Positions 31,919 through 44,172 of a stretch of 64,000 nt of DNA are shown here, in pieces. This stretch comes from Williamsia maris (GTDB lineage Bacteria; Actinomycetota; Actinomycetes; Mycobacteriales; Mycobacteriaceae), in contig NZ_JAMTCJ010000003.1 of the NCBI RefSeq assembly GCF_024171815.1, forward strand, positions 62,001 through 126,000, given 5' to 3'. The notes under the pieces are model-generated. The model made no database searches. It saw only the letters and a program-made list of their open reading frames with translations, and was not told the origin of the DNA. The first letter of the stretch is position 1; the number at the start of each line of letters is the position of its first letter. Made by a program: the position numbers and the translations under genes.

Positions 31919-34156
31919 GTGACCGCCCCCAGCCGCTCCTCGGAGCGGCAGCGCACGGTGCCCGCCGACCCAGCCTCGGCGTATCGGACCGACCTCGACG
32001 GACTCCGCGGGATCGCCATCACCCTGGTCGCCTGTTTCCACATCTGGTTCGGCCGCGTCTCCGGCGGCGTCGACGTCTTCCTCACGCTCTCCGGCTACTT
32101 CTTCGTCGGTTCGCTGCTCAAACACGTCATCGTCACGCAGAGCCCGTCGGTCACCCTCCGCGACGCGATCAACCCGCTCACGCGACTGACCCGCCTGGCG
32201 CGTCGACTGTTGCCCGCATTGATCACGGTGCTGCTGATCGTCACCGTGCTGACCATCGTCGTGCTCCCGCAGACCCGCTGGGTCGCGACCGGACGCGAGG
32301 TCGTCGCCAGCGCGCTCTACTACCAGAACTGGTTCCTGGCCTTCAATTCCCAGGACTACGCCGCTGCGAGCTCGGCCAACAGTCCGCTTCAGCATCTGTG
32401 GTCGATGTCGGTGCAGGGACAGTTCTTCGTCGTCACGATCCTCACCGCGCTGGCGTTCGGCGGGGTCATAAAGCTGGCGTCCACCGTCGTCCCGCAGCTG
32501 CGCCGGCCCGCCGTCATCCGCGCCATCGTCGCGACCGCGATCATCGGCGTGGCCGCGGTGTCGTTCTACTGGGCGCACATGCGGATGCCGATCAACCAGC
32601 AGTTCAACTACTACGACACGATCGCGCGCACCTGGGAGCCGCTGGCCGGCGGCCTCCTCGCGGTGTGGATGCCGCGGTGGCGCGTCCCGACCGTCCTGCG
32701 CAACCTCGTGGCGGTCGCCGCGCTCGCGCTCATCGTCACCTGCGGCTGGTGGATCGTCGGTGTCGAGTCCTACCCCGGCCCGCTCGCCCTGGTCCCCGTG
32801 CTCGCGACGCTGGCCATCATCTGGTCGGGCGCGACGGCCACTCAGCGCGGCACCCGCGTCGACATGCCGGTCATCAACCGCGGACTGGCGAGCCGGTTCC
32901 CGGTCTGGCTGGGATCGATCTCCTACGCGCTGTACCTCTGGCACTGGCCGCTGCTGATCTTCTACCTCGCGTGGCGGGACAGCAACGACGCGACCTTCGT
33001 CGAGGGTGTCCTGCTGATCGCGCTGTCGATCGCGCTGGCCTGGCTGACCAAGCGGTATGTCGAGGATCCGCTGCGCTCGTCGCGACCGGGCACGAAGAAG
33101 GTCGGTCAGCATCGCGCCGACGGAGCGGCGACCTCGGACTCGCTGCGGGACCCGGTACTGCCGACCAGATCGTCTCGTGGTCGGCGCGCGCGTGCTGCGA
33201 TGCTGAGCTACACCGGAGCCCTGACGACGCTGCTCGTGGTCGGCGTGCTGGTCGCAGGCGTCGGCATCAAGGCCTGGGAACGCCACGTCGACAACATCGT
33301 GGTCGACACGACCAACCTGGACCCGCGGATCTATCCCGGCGCCCGTGCGCTCATCGAGGGCGTCCCGGTCCCCAGTGTCGACCCGGTGCCCAAGGCGCTC
33401 GAGGTCCTCAAGGACCTGCCCGAGACCTCATATCAGGGCAACATCAGCGACTTCAAGGACCCCGACATCCACGTCGCGGTCTACGGCGATCCGACGGCGA
33501 CGAAGACCATCGCCCTCGCGGGCGGCTCGCACGCCGAGTACTGGATCTCGGCGCTCGATCTGCTGGGCAAGCAGAACCACTTCCGGGTCACGACCTACCT
33601 CAAGTTCGGGTGCCCGCTGTCGGTCGACCCGAACGTCTCGGTGGACGGCGTCCCCTACCCGGCCTGCCGCACCTGGGTCGAGAGGGTGATGGACCGACTC
33701 ATCGCCGACAAGCCCGACGCGGTGTTCACGAACTCGACGCGCCCGCGCCAGGGCATCGTCGGCGAATGGGTGCCGCCGGACTACCTGCCGATCTTCGACC
33801 GCTTCAAGCAGGCGGGTATCCCGGTTCTCGGTGTGCGGGACAGTGTCTGGCCACACAACGGCAAGGGCGCCATCGACAGTCCGACGTGTCTGGCCGAGGG
33901 CGGCGACGCGAAGTCGTGCGGCACCCCTCGGGACCCCGAATACGGCATGGCGAACCCGACCGACGCGATCGTCGCGGACTACCCGAACGTGCATCCGATC
34001 GACCTCAGCAGGGGCTGGTGCACCGACACCCTGTGCCCGGCGATCATCGGCAACATCTCCGTCTACCACGACTGGCACCACCTCAGCGCGACCTTCGTGC
34101 GGAGCCTCGCCCCCGAGCTCGAACGACAGATGAAGCTCGTCTTCCCCTGGGCCTGA
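31919..34156 (+). CDS. Membrane acyltransferase with C-terminal SGNH-like domain (OafA/YrhL type)
   Basis: About 745 aa from the GTG at 31919 (GTG at 31916 also possible; reading on to 31709 adds 70 variable residues). Residues 20-400 form the acyltransferase-3 domain: YRTDLDGLRGIAITLVACFH, GGVDVFLTLSGYFFVGSLL and about ten membrane segments. After a further membrane segment (near 430) comes an extracytoplasmic SGNH-hydrolase-like domain with GGSHAEYW (Ser nucleophile region) and a C-terminal DWHHLS (Asp/His). Such fusions O-acylate cell-envelope sugars. M. tuberculosis Rv1565c occupies the same place next to treX. The target sugar is unknown. Confidence 0.88.
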   Translation: MTAPSRSSERQRTVPADPASAYRTDLDGLRGIAITLVACFHIWFGRVSGGVDVFLTLSGYFFVGSLLKHVIVTQSPSVTLRDAINPLTRLTRLARRLLPALITVLLIVTVLTIVVLPQTRWVATGREVVASALYYQNWFLAFNSQDYAAASSANSPLQHLWSMSVQGQFFVVTILTALAFGGVIKLASTVVPQLRRPAVIRAIVATAIIGVAAVSFYWAHMRMPINQQFNYYDTIARTWEPLAGGLLAVWMPRWRVPTVLRNLVAVAALALIVTCGWWIVGVESYPGPLALVPVLATLAIIWSGATATQRGTRVDMPVINRGLASRFPVWLGSISYALYLWHWPLLIFYLAWRDSNDATFVEGVLLIALSIALAWLTKRYVEDPLRSSRPGTKKVGQHRADGAATSDSLRDPVLPTRSSRGRRARAAMLSYTGALTTLLVVGVLVAGVGIKAWERHVDNIVVDTTNLDPRIYPGARALIEGVPVPSVDPVPKALEVLKDLPETSYQGNISDFKDPDIHVAVYGDPTATKTIALAGGSHAEYWISALDLLGKQNHFRVTTYLKFGCPLSVDPNVSVDGVPYPACRTWVERVMDRLIADKPDAVFTNSTRPRQGIVGEWVPPDYLPIFDRFKQAGIPVLGVRDSVWPHNGKGAIDSPTCLAEGGDAKSCGTPRDPEYGMANPTDAIVADYPNVHPIDLSRGWCTDTLCPAIIGNISVYHDWHHLSATFVRSLAPELERQMKLVFPWA

Positions 34157-34208
34157 ACGTCCGACGTGATGTTCGCACCGCCGAGATGAGCGGACCGGCA
34201 TCTGCCGC

Positions 34209-34214
34209 TAGGGT
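34209..34214 (+). promoter_or_regulatory. Candidate -10 before glgX (leaderless uORF)
   Basis: TAGGGT lies 6 nt before an ATG at 34221, the spacing of a leaderless transcript. That ATG begins a seven-codon frame that ends on the glgX start. Confidence 0.4.
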
Positions 34215-34220
34215 CGACGC

Positions 34221-34240
34221 ATGACGTCGCAAGGGTGGGA

Positions 34241-34244
<4 letters not shown>
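34221..34244 (+). CDS. Putative seven-codon upstream ORF coupled to glgX
   Basis: The frame reads MTSQGWE then TGA. The TGA overlaps the glgX ATG at 34241 (ATGA), so ribosomes ending here could start again on glgX. The peptide itself is probably without function. If the TAGGGT at 34209 is used, this ATG is at the 5' end of the mRNA. Existence of the uORF is directly visible; its use is inferred. Confidence 0.4.
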
Positions 34245-36706
<2,462 letters not shown>

Positions 36707-36709
36707 GGC

Positions 36710-39067
36710 ATGGGCACGACTCACACCGGGGGCACACGACCGGCGTTCGTGGCCACCTATCGTCTGCAGCTGACCGCCGACTTCACCTTCGCCGATGCGG
36801 CCGCACAGATCCCGCACATCAGCGCGTTGGGGATCAGCCACCTGTACCTGTCGCCGATCGGGACCGCGATGGCCGGCTCGACCCACGGCTACGACTGGGT
36901 GCCCCCACCGGAGGTCGCCGAGGTCCTCGGCGGTATCGACGGGCTGCGCACGCTGCGTCGGGCCGCGACCGACGCCGGGCTCGGGATCATCGTCGACATC
37001 GTGCCCAACCACACCGGTGTCGAGGATCCGCGGCAGAACCCGTGGTGGTGGGACGTCCTCACCCACGGCAGCGCATCGGAGTTCGCGCACCACTTCGACA
37101 TCGACTGGGCCCCGGACAACGGCACGGACGGCCGCATCGCGCTGCCGGTCCTCGGCACGCCCGACGACGTCGAGGCCCTGACCCTGGAGACCGACGACTC
37201 CGGCACAACGGAACTGGGCTTCTACGAGCACCGGTTCCCACTCGCCCCCGACACCGACACGACCTCACCGCGCACGGCGCACGACGGTCAGGCGTACCGG
37301 CTCGTGGCCTGGGACTCCGGACTGATCGGTTACCGACGGTTCTTCGCGGTCAACGGTCTGGCCGGGATGCGCCAGGAGGACCCCGCGGTGTACGCCGCGA
37401 CCCACACGTTGGTGCACCGGCTCGTCGCCGAGGACCTCGTCGACGGACTGCGCGTCGACCACCCCGACGGACTCACCGACCCGATGGGCTATCTCGAGCA
37501 GCTGCGCGCGGATCTCGGCGACGACCGGCTGCTGCTGATCGAGAAGGTGCTGTCGGTCGACGAGGACCTCGACCCGGCCCTGCCGGTCGACGGCACCACC
37601 GGATACGAGGCACTGCGGGTACTCGACGGCGTCTTCGTCGATGCGACCGCGGTCGAGACGTTCACCGAGCTGCACCGCAGCGTCACAGGCAACCCGGGCG
37701 ACCGCGACTGGATCGACACCGCCGAACACGCGATAAAACTCGGGACCCTGGACGAGATGTTCCCCGCCGAACGCGCTCGCCTGTCCCGAGCGATCCGTCA
37801 GGCCGCGCGCGACGCCGGCGACACCGATGCCACCGCGGTGCCCGCCACGGACCTCGACGCGGCGATCGGCGAGGTCGTCGCGTCTCTGGGGGTCTACCGC
37901 GCCGACTACCCCACCCTGCGGCCGCGGCTGAGCGCCACGTTCGACGAGGTGCGCGACCGTCTCCCCGAGCTGGGATCGGCCATCCATCTGATCGCCGAGG
38001 CCGTCGCCTCCGACGGTGAGCCGTCCGCGCGTCTCGCCCAGGTCTGCGGGGCGACGACCGCGAAGAGCGTCGAGGACTGTCTGTTCTATCGCACGGCCCG
38101 ACTTGTCGCTCTGCAGGAGGTCGGTGGTGACCCCGGGCGATTCGGCACCTCCGTCGAGGAGTTCCACGCGTTCAACCTCGCCCGCGCCCGGGACTGGCCG
38201 TCGGCGATGACGACGTTGTCGACCCACGACACCAAACGTGGTGAGGACGTCCGCGCCCGGATCGGGTTGTTGTCCCGCCATCCCGATCAGTGGTCGGAGC
38301 TCGTCGGATCGATGATGTCCACCACGCCCGCACCCGACGCCGTGACCGGACTGTTCCTGCTGCAGAACATCGTCGGGGTCTGGCCGCTGGACGGCGCGCC
38401 CGATGCGAGTGTGCGGGAACGGCTGCACGAGTTCACGACCAAGGCGATCCGCGAGGCCGCGCTGGTCACCTCGTGGACCGAGTCCGACGACGAGATGGAG
38501 TCGGCGATCCACCGGTGGGTCGACGACGTGCTCGACGGGCCGGTCGGCGATCAGATCACGACGCTGATCGCCACGATGCGCGCCGACATCGTCGACGTCT
38601 GCGTTGCCCACAAGGCCCTCGGCCTCCTGGTCCCCGGGTTCGGTGACGTCTACCAGGGCACCGAGTGGTTCGAGGACACCCTCGTGGACCCGGACAACCG
38701 CCGTCCGGTCGACTTCGGCCGGTCCATCGACCATCCGAAGACCGTCCTCGTCATCGCCGCGCTCGCGCTGCGCCGCGATCACCCGGAGTCGTTCGGTGTC
38801 GACGGCGCGTACACGCCGGTGTACGCGACCGGCCCCGCCGCGGGCGAGGTCGTCGCGTTCGGTCGGGGTCCCGACGTGCTCGTGCTCGTCGCGCGTACGC
38901 GGATCACCGACTCCGATGCGGCGGCCGCCACGGTCCTCGAACTACCCGAGGGACGCTGGCGATCCCGCACCGGCACCGACGAGTTCACCGGATCCGTGGC
39001 GATGTCAGCCGCGTTCGCCCACGGTCCCGTGGCGCTTTTGGAGTTGCTCGACCGACGACCCGGGTAG
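36710..39067 (+). CDS. treY: Maltooligosyl trehalose synthase
   Basis: TreY turns the reducing-end alpha-1,4 bond of a maltodextrin into an alpha,alpha-1,1 bond. The 785-aa protein has the family's ATYRLQL start, [32 protein letters not shown] (nucleophile Asp), LLIEKVL (acid Glu) and [15 protein letters not shown]. It starts 3 nt after glgX and is followed 10 nt later by the xylulokinase gene. Its usual partner treZ is not adjacent but 9.6 kb downstream. Confidence 0.96.
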   Translation: MGTTHTGGTRPAFVATYRLQLTADFTFADAAAQIPHISALGISHLYLSPIGTAMAGSTHGYDWVPPPEVAEVLGGIDGLRTLRRAATDAGLGIIVDIVPNHTGVEDPRQNPWWWDVLTHGSASEFAHHFDIDWAPDNGTDGRIALPVLGTPDDVEALTLETDDSGTTELGFYEHRFPLAPDTDTTSPRTAHDGQAYRLVAWDSGLIGYRRFFAVNGLAGMRQEDPAVYAATHTLVHRLVAEDLVDGLRVDHPDGLTDPMGYLEQLRADLGDDRLLLIEKVLSVDEDLDPALPVDGTTGYEALRVLDGVFVDATAVETFTELHRSVTGNPGDRDWIDTAEHAIKLGTLDEMFPAERARLSRAIRQAARDAGDTDATAVPATDLDAAIGEVVASLGVYRADYPTLRPRLSATFDEVRDRLPELGSAIHLIAEAVASDGEPSARLAQVCGATTAKSVEDCLFYRTARLVALQEVGGDPGRFGTSVEEFHAFNLARARDWPSAMTTLSTHDTKRGEDVRARIGLLSRHPDQWSELVGSMMSTTPAPDAVTGLFLLQNIVGVWPLDGAPDASVRERLHEFTTKAIREAALVTSWTESDDEMESAIHRWVDDVLDGPVGDQITTLIATMRADIVDVCVAHKALGLLVPGFGDVYQGTEWFEDTLVDPDNRRPVDFGRSIDHPKTVLVIAALALRRDHPESFGVDGAYTPVYATGPAAGEVVAFGRGPDVLVLVARTRITDSDAAAATVLELPEGRWRSRTGTDEFTGSVAMSAAFAHGPVALLELLDRRPG

Positions 39068-39077
39068 CGTGATCCCG

Positions 39078-40472
39078 GTGACTCTCGTGGCCGGAATCGA
39101 CTCGTCGACACAGTCCTGCAAGGTCGTCGTCCGCGACGCGGACGACGGTGCCCTCGTCCGGTCCGGGCGGGCCGCACACCCGCCGGGCACCGAGGTCGAT
39201 CCCCGTGAGTGGTTGCGCGCCATGCATACCGCGATCGCCGACGCCGGCGGCCTCGACGACGTCGCCGCGGTCTCGGTCGGCGCCCAGCAACACGGGATGA
39301 TCTGCCTCGACGCCGACGGAAACCCGATCCGAGATGCGTTGCTGTGGAACGACACCCGCTCGGCGGACGCAGCGCGCGATCTGATCGACGAACTCGGCGG
39401 ACCGGCCGCGTGGGCCGAGCGTATCGGGGTCGTACCGGTCGCATCGATCACCGCGACCAAGCTCCGTTGGCTCGCCGACCACGAACCGTCACACGCCGAC
39501 GCCACCGCCGCGGTCTGTCTGCCGCACGATTGGTTGACCTGGCAGTTGCGGGGCGGCGGCGACCTCGCCGAACTGACCACCGACCGCAGCGATGCCAGCG
39601 GCACCGGCTATTTCTCCGCCGAGACCGGCGACTACGACCATGACCTGTTGACCATGGCGATGCGCGGCCGAACCCCCTCTCCACCGCGGGTTCTCGGGCC
39701 GCACGACTCCCCGGGCGAGACCTCCTGGGGTGCCCGGCTCGGCGCGGGCGCCGGCGACAACGCCTCGGCGGCACTGGCGCTCGACGCCCGACCCGGCGAC
39801 GTCATCGTCTCGCTCGGCACGTCTGGCGTGGTCTCGGCGGTGACCGACGTGGGCTCACACGACGCGGCCGGATACGTGGCCGGGTTCGCCGACGCCACCG
39901 GACGTCAACTGCCCCTGGTGTGCACGCTCAACGGCGCGCCGGTCCTGGCGTCGATCGCCCGCATGCTCGGGGTGGACCTCGACGCCCTGTCCGACCTCGC
40001 GTTGTCGGCCGCACCCGGTTCGGGTGGGGTGTCGCTGATCCCCTACTTCGAGGGCGAACGCTCCCCCAACCTGCCCGACGCCCGCGCCACCATGGCCGGG
40101 CTGTCGGTCGCGAACACCACCCCGGCGACCATCGCCCGCGCTGCGGTCGAGGGACTGCTCTGTTCACTCGCCGACGGTCTCGGCTTCATCGCCGCCCAGG
40201 GCGTCGACACGCAGCGCATCATCCTGGTCGGTGGCGGGGTGCGATCGCGCGCGATCCGCGAGATCGCGCCGGCGGTCTTCGGACTGCCGGTGTCGGTGCC
40301 CGAGCCGGGCGAGTACGTCGCCGACGGCGCCGCGCGTCAGGCGGCGTGGGTCCTCTCGGGGTCCGCCACGCCGCCGCAGTGGCCGCAGTCGGGGACCGCG
40401 CAGTTCGAGGCCGACCACGATCCGTCGATCCTCGAGCAGTACCGCGCCGCGCAGGCGAAGTCCTACCGCTGA
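39078..40472 (+). CDS. xylB: Xylulokinase (FGGY family)
   Basis: 464 aa from the GTG at 39078 (another GTG at 39069 is possible). FGGY carbohydrate kinase: N-terminal phosphate loop [13 protein letters not shown], substrate segment GAQQHGM and ALLWNDTRS, and C-terminal ATP site [10 protein letters not shown] and [13 protein letters not shown]. The sequence pattern is that of D-xylulose kinases. Xylulose would come from xylitol or arabitol oxidation by the dehydrogenases next door. It begins 10 nt after treY and so is probably read from the glgX-treY promoter. Its end is 10 nt from the converging mannitol-type dehydrogenase gene. Confidence 0.9.
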   Translation: MTLVAGIDSSTQSCKVVVRDADDGALVRSGRAAHPPGTEVDPREWLRAMHTAIADAGGLDDVAAVSVGAQQHGMICLDADGNPIRDALLWNDTRSADAARDLIDELGGPAAWAERIGVVPVASITATKLRWLADHEPSHADATAAVCLPHDWLTWQLRGGGDLAELTTDRSDASGTGYFSAETGDYDHDLLTMAMRGRTPSPPRVLGPHDSPGETSWGARLGAGAGDNASAALALDARPGDVIVSLGTSGVVSAVTDVGSHDAAGYVAGFADATGRQLPLVCTLNGAPVLASIARMLGVDLDALSDLALSAAPGSGGVSLIPYFEGERSPNLPDARATMAGLSVANTTPATIARAAVEGLLCSLADGLGFIAAQGVDTQRIILVGGGVRSRAIREIAPAVFGLPVSVPEPGEYVADGAARQAAWVLSGSATPPQWPQSGTAQFEADHDPSILEQYRAAQAKSYR

Positions 40473-40482
40473 GACACGCCGA

Positions 40483-42003
40483 TCACGAGGCGTCACCCAC
40501 CAGTTCGACGAGCGTCTCGCGTGCGCCGCGCTCCCGCAGCGACGACAGTGCCCACGTGTAGGACTCCATGAACGTCGCGTCGTCGGCGAGGTCGCCGAAC
40601 AGGTCGGTCACCCCGACGAAGGCCCGAGGGTCCTGCTGGGAGTCCCGCGCCAACGGCGACAGCATCTCGGCGCGTTGATCGACGACCTCGATGGGCTCGC
40701 CCTGCTCGTCGAGCCCTTCGGCGTAGCGCGTCCACGACGCCACTACGGCCGCCGAGAAAGAGACCGAGCCGCCGTCGCGCAGCCGCTCGACGATGACCGG
40801 CACCAGCCACTGTGGGATGCGATCGGATGACTCGGCGCACAGTCGGGCGATGGTGTCGCCGATGGCCGGGTTGGAGAACCGCTCGAGCAGGGTGTCGATG
40901 TAGTCGTCGACGTCCACGCCGGGGACCGCGGGCAGGGTGAGCCGCCCCTCCTGCTGCATGTACGCGCGCAACAGCTTCTCCAGCAGGGGATCCCGCGCGG
41001 CCTCGTCGACCAGTCGGTACCCCATCAGGTATCCGAAATAACACAGCGTCTGATGCCCGGCGTTGAGGAGTCGCAGCTTCATCAGCTCGTAGGGCGCGAC
41101 GTCGGCGACCATCTGGACACCCACGTCCTCGAACGGCGGTCGGCCGTCGGCGAAGTCGTCCTCGAGCACCCACTGCGTGAAGGGCTCGGCGACGACCGGC
41201 CAGCGGTCGATGAGCCCGGTCCGCGCCGCGACCTCGTGGGCCAGCTCGGCCGGTGTGGCCGGCGTGATGCGGTCGACCATCGAGTTGGGAAAGCTGGTGT
41301 GCAGTTCCATCCACTCCGCGAGGTCGGGATCCTTGGCCTGCGCGAACGCGGTGAACACCCGCCGCGCCATGTGGCCGTTGCCCGGGATGTTGTCGCAGCT
41401 CATCACGGTGAACGATCCGATCCCCCGCGCACGGCGGCGGTGCAGCGCCTCGGTGATGAGCCCGAAGGTGGTGCGCGGGATCGCGTTCGGCGCGAGATCG
41501 GCCTCGACATCGGGGGCGTGCAGATCGAATTCGCCGGTGGAGCTCGAGATGTTGTAGCCCCCCTCGGTGACCGTCAGCGACACGATCCGCGTGGTCGGGG
41601 CGGCGAGGGTCTCGATGACCTTCTCGGGATCGTCGGGCGCGAAGAGGTAGTCGACGATCGAGCCGACGACCGAGGTCTCGACCTCTCCGTCGGGGTGCTT
41701 CAGGGTCAGCGTGTACAGGCCGTCCTGGGGTGCGAGTGCGTCGCGCATTCGCTTGTCCCCTGGCAGCACCCCGACCCCGCAGATGGTCCACGGCATGTCC
41801 GGATCGCGGCCGAGGAGCCGGTCGACGTACATCGCCTGATGTGCGCGATGAAAGCCCCCGACGCCGAAGTGCACGATGCCGCGCGGACGTTCGTGGCGGT
41901 CATACCGCGGCACCTCGGTCGATTCGATCTCGGCGAGATGCTCGTCGTCGAGAGGGGTGACGGGGCCGATCCCCGCCGTGGCGCCCTGGACTGTCTGCGT
42001 CAC
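40483..42003 (-). CDS. Mannitol dehydrogenase-family polyol dehydrogenase
   Basis: 506-aa polyol-specific long-chain dehydrogenase. The Rossmann motif is IVHFGVGGFHRAHQAMY and the catalytic lysine with its surroundings is ELMKLRLLNAGHQTL; the C-terminal helical domain is complete. Members oxidise mannitol, arabitol or other sugar alcohols with NAD. Position beside xylB and an ABC importer suggests D-mannitol to fructose or D-arabitol to xylulose. The ATG overlaps the stop of the sorbitol-type dehydrogenase by 4 nt, so the two are one operon. Confidence 0.92.
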   Translation of the reverse strand: MTQTVQGATAGIGPVTPLDDEHLAEIESTEVPRYDRHERPRGIVHFGVGGFHRAHQAMYVDRLLGRDPDMPWTICGVGVLPGDKRMRDALAPQDGLYTLTLKHPDGEVETSVVGSIVDYLFAPDDPEKVIETLAAPTTRIVSLTVTEGGYNISSSTGEFDLHAPDVEADLAPNAIPRTTFGLITEALHRRRARGIGSFTVMSCDNIPGNGHMARRVFTAFAQAKDPDLAEWMELHTSFPNSMVDRITPATPAELAHEVAARTGLIDRWPVVAEPFTQWVLEDDFADGRPPFEDVGVQMVADVAPYELMKLRLLNAGHQTLCYFGYLMGYRLVDEAARDPLLEKLLRAYMQQEGRLTLPAVPGVDVDDYIDTLLERFSNPAIGDTIARLCAESSDRIPQWLVPVIVERLRDGGSVSFSAAVVASWTRYAEGLDEQGEPIEVVDQRAEMLSPLARDSQQDPRAFVGVTDLFGDLADDATFMESYTWALSSLRERGARETLVELVGDAS

Positions 42004-43088
42004 GATGACCGCCTTTCTGAAGCCGGGTGCCCGTCGGACACCAGTTGGGGGAGGACGACTGCCTTGATACTGCCCTCGATGCGATCCGCGTCGAGGGCGT
42101 CGGCCACCTCGTCGAGGGCGAAACGTCCGGTGACCAGCGCGTCGAGGTCGACGAGACCGGCGGTCACCAACGCCGTCGCCGTGGGCCAGGTGTTCGCGTA
42201 CCGGAACACCCCGGTCAGGATCAGCTCGCGGTTCTGCACGATCGAGACGGGGATCGTCAGCTCGTCCGAACCCATCCCGACCAGGACCACCCGGCCCGCG
42301 GGACGGACCGCGCCGATTCCCGCGACGATCGCCGAGGGCGCCCCCGATGCGTCGACGAAGGCGTCGAACGGCTCGAGGTCACCGACGTCGTCGGGCCGCA
42401 CCGTGGCGGTCGCCCCGAACCGCAGGGCGGTCTCCAGACGTGCGGAGTTGATGTCCGACAGCACGATCCGCGTCGCGCCGTAGGCCCGCGCGACCTGAGC
42501 GCACACCAGGCCGATCGGGCCCGCGCCGGCGATGAGAACCGATCCGCCCGCCACCACACCGGCCTTGCCGATCGCCGCGATGCCCACCGACAGCGGCTCG
42601 AACAGGGCGGCGGCGATGTCGCTGACCGTGTCGGGCACCGGGTGCGCGAAGGCCGAACCGATCGTGGCGTACTGCGCGAGGGCTCCGTCGATCGGCGGCG
42701 TCGCATAGAACTCCATGTGCGGACACAGGTTGTAGTCACCTCGGCGCGATTCGATCGAATCCGGATCCGGACGCTGGGGTTCGATCGAGACCCGCTCACC
42801 GATCCGCGACTCCGGCACGCCCGCGCCCACCGCGACGATGCGTCCGGACGCCTCGTGACCCAGGACGATCGGCGCGGTAACCACGTGGTCGCCGATCTTC
42901 CCGTGCCGGTAGTAGTGCGCGTCCGATCCGCAGACGCCCACCGCCGCGATCTCGACGAGGACGTCGTTCGGGGCGGGAGTGGGGACGGGGCGCTCCTGGA
43001 GCTCGACATGTCCGGTCTCCACGAGGACCGAAGCGCGCATGGTGTCGGTGATGACCGGTATTCCGGCCGAAAGTGTTGTGTGGGTCAC
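42000..43088 (-). CDS. Zinc-dependent sorbitol/xylitol-type dehydrogenase
   Basis: Medium-chain dehydrogenase. Catalytic zinc is bound by the cysteine in GVCGSDAHYYRHG, by GHEASG and by a downstream Glu; the coenzyme fold is GAGPIGLVCAQ. The segment DYNLCPHMEFYATPPIDGAL is typical of sorbitol/xylitol dehydrogenases; the four structural-zinc cysteines are not intact. The GTG at 43088 (362 aa) has TAGCAT 7 nt upstream, which suggests a leaderless start; an ATG at 43040 would give 346 aa and matches the usual start of homologues. It leads the operon with the mannitol-type dehydrogenase and is divergent from the SorC-type regulator. Confidence 0.9.
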   Translation of the reverse strand: MTHTTLSAGIPVITDTMRASVLVETGHVELQERPVPTPAPNDVLVEIAAVGVCGSDAHYYRHGKIGDHVVTAPIVLGHEASGRIVAVGAGVPESRIGERVSIEPQRPDPDSIESRRGDYNLCPHMEFYATPPIDGALAQYATIGSAFAHPVPDTVSDIAAALFEPLSVGIAAIGKAGVVAGGSVLIAGAGPIGLVCAQVARAYGATRIVLSDINSARLETALRFGATATVRPDDVGDLEPFDAFVDASGAPSAIVAGIGAVRPAGRVVLVGMGSDELTIPVSIVQNRELILTGVFRYANTWPTATALVTAGLVDLDALVTGRFALDEVADALDADRIEGSIKAVVLPQLVSDGHPASERRSS

Positions 43089-43095
43089 ACTCAGG

Positions 43096-43140
43096 ATGCT
43101 AGCGTATTGAACATATGAACCGCCAGTGAGCATCTGCTCA
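43096..43140. promoter_or_regulatory. Divergent polyol promoter region with two operator-like sites
   Basis: TAGCAT on the minus strand (43101-43096) is a -10 for the sorbitol-type dehydrogenase. ATTGAAC-ATATGAAC at 43106-43120 has a half-site like those of SorC/DeoR repressors. TGAGCA-TC-TGCTCA (43127-43140) is a perfect palindrome just upstream of where the -35 would lie. The SorC-family protein encoded beside it is the probable binder. Inference from position. Confidence 0.5.
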
Positions 43141-43164
43141 CGCCTCAACGACGAGGGGATGTCG

Positions 43165-44172
43165 ATGACCGCGCCGCAGTCACCGCGTCAGTCTGGTGTC
43201 ACCGCCGATTCCGGCCAGGACATCCGACTGCTGCTGCGTGCCGCGACCATGTACCACCTCGAGGGGGCGACGCAGGCAGAGATCGCGGCCCGCCTGGGGG
43301 TGTCGCGTCCGACCGCCGGCCGCCTGGTCTCGCGGGCTCGGGCCCAGGGCCTCGTCACCGTCACCGTCGCCGCCCCCGACCATCTCGGCAGCTCGATCCA
43401 CCCGGACACCGAGCGTGCGATGGAGAAGGCCTTCGGTCTCGACGAGGTCCTGATCATGGACTCCCCCGCCGACGGCACACCGTCGGGCGACGCCGCCCTG
43501 GGACGGTCCGGGTCGTCGGTCCTGGCCCGCCGGATCCAGCCCACCGACACCTTCGGCTTCACCTGGGGTCCCGAACAGGTCGCCGTCGCCGACGCCTTGA
43601 CCGCCCGCAACGCCTCGTGCCGTCGGGTGGTGCAGATGGACGGTTCGATGTCGTCGGTCGACTACCACACCGGCGTCGACCACGCCCTGTCGCGCTTCTC
43701 CGAACAACTACGGGCGCAACCGATGCGGCTGATCGCGCCGCTCTACGCCGACGCCGACACCGTCACCGCGATGCGCCGCGACTCGATCCTCTCGCAGCCG
43801 TTGCTCGCGGCCGAGAACGCCGAGGTGATGCTGTTCGGCGTCGGTTCGGTCTCCACGTCGACCACCCTGTTCGAGGGCGCGTTCATCGACAGCGCAGTAC
43901 TCGGCGAGCTCGAGAACCTCGGCGCCGTCGGCGAGATCGGCGGACGCTTCTACGACATCGACGGGGTCCCGGTCGACTCATCCCTCGTCGGCCGCACCGT
44001 GTCGGTGCCGCTCGATCGCGTGCACGAGTGCACGACCACCATCCTCGTCTCCGGCGGAGCTCATCGCCAGGAGTCGATTCTCGGGGCACTGCGTGGGGGG
44101 TTCGCGACCATCCTGGTCACCGACCTCGACACCTCGCGGTGGCTGATGTCAGAACAGAAAGGTCAACGGTGA
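43165..44172 (+). CDS. SorC/DeoR-family sugar-binding transcriptional regulator
   Basis: 335 aa from the ATG at 43165, which has GAGGGG 6 nt before it; a GTG at 43126 overlaps the operator and is less likely. The N-terminal helix-turn-helix is YHLEGATQAEIAARLGVSRP, and the rest is the sugar-phosphate-binding SorC domain (GFTWG, GVGSV, GEIGGRFYDIDG, VSGGAHRQESILGAL). SorC proteins respond to a phosphorylated sugar or polyol. Its stop overlaps the GTG of the binding-protein gene by 4 nt, so it leads the importer operon and probably controls that operon and the divergent dehydrogenases. Confidence 0.92.
   Translation: MTAPQSPRQSGVTADSGQDIRLLLRAATMYHLEGATQAEIAARLGVSRPTAGRLVSRARAQGLVTVTVAAPDHLGSSIHPDTERAMEKAFGLDEVLIMDSPADGTPSGDAALGRSGSSVLARRIQPTDTFGFTWGPEQVAVADALTARNASCRRVVQMDGSMSSVDYHTGVDHALSRFSEQLRAQPMRLIAPLYADADTVTAMRRDSILSQPLLAAENAEVMLFGVGSVSTSTTLFEGAFIDSAVLGELENLGAVGEIGGRFYDIDGVPVDSSLVGRTVSVPLDRVHECTTTILVSGGAHRQESILGALRGGFATILVTDLDTSRWLMSEQKGQR

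Noticed and set aside
31829-33286. 485-codon minus-strand open frame opposite the acyltransferase
   Set aside because: Highly charged sequence without domains; the plus strand encodes a clear membrane acyltransferase.
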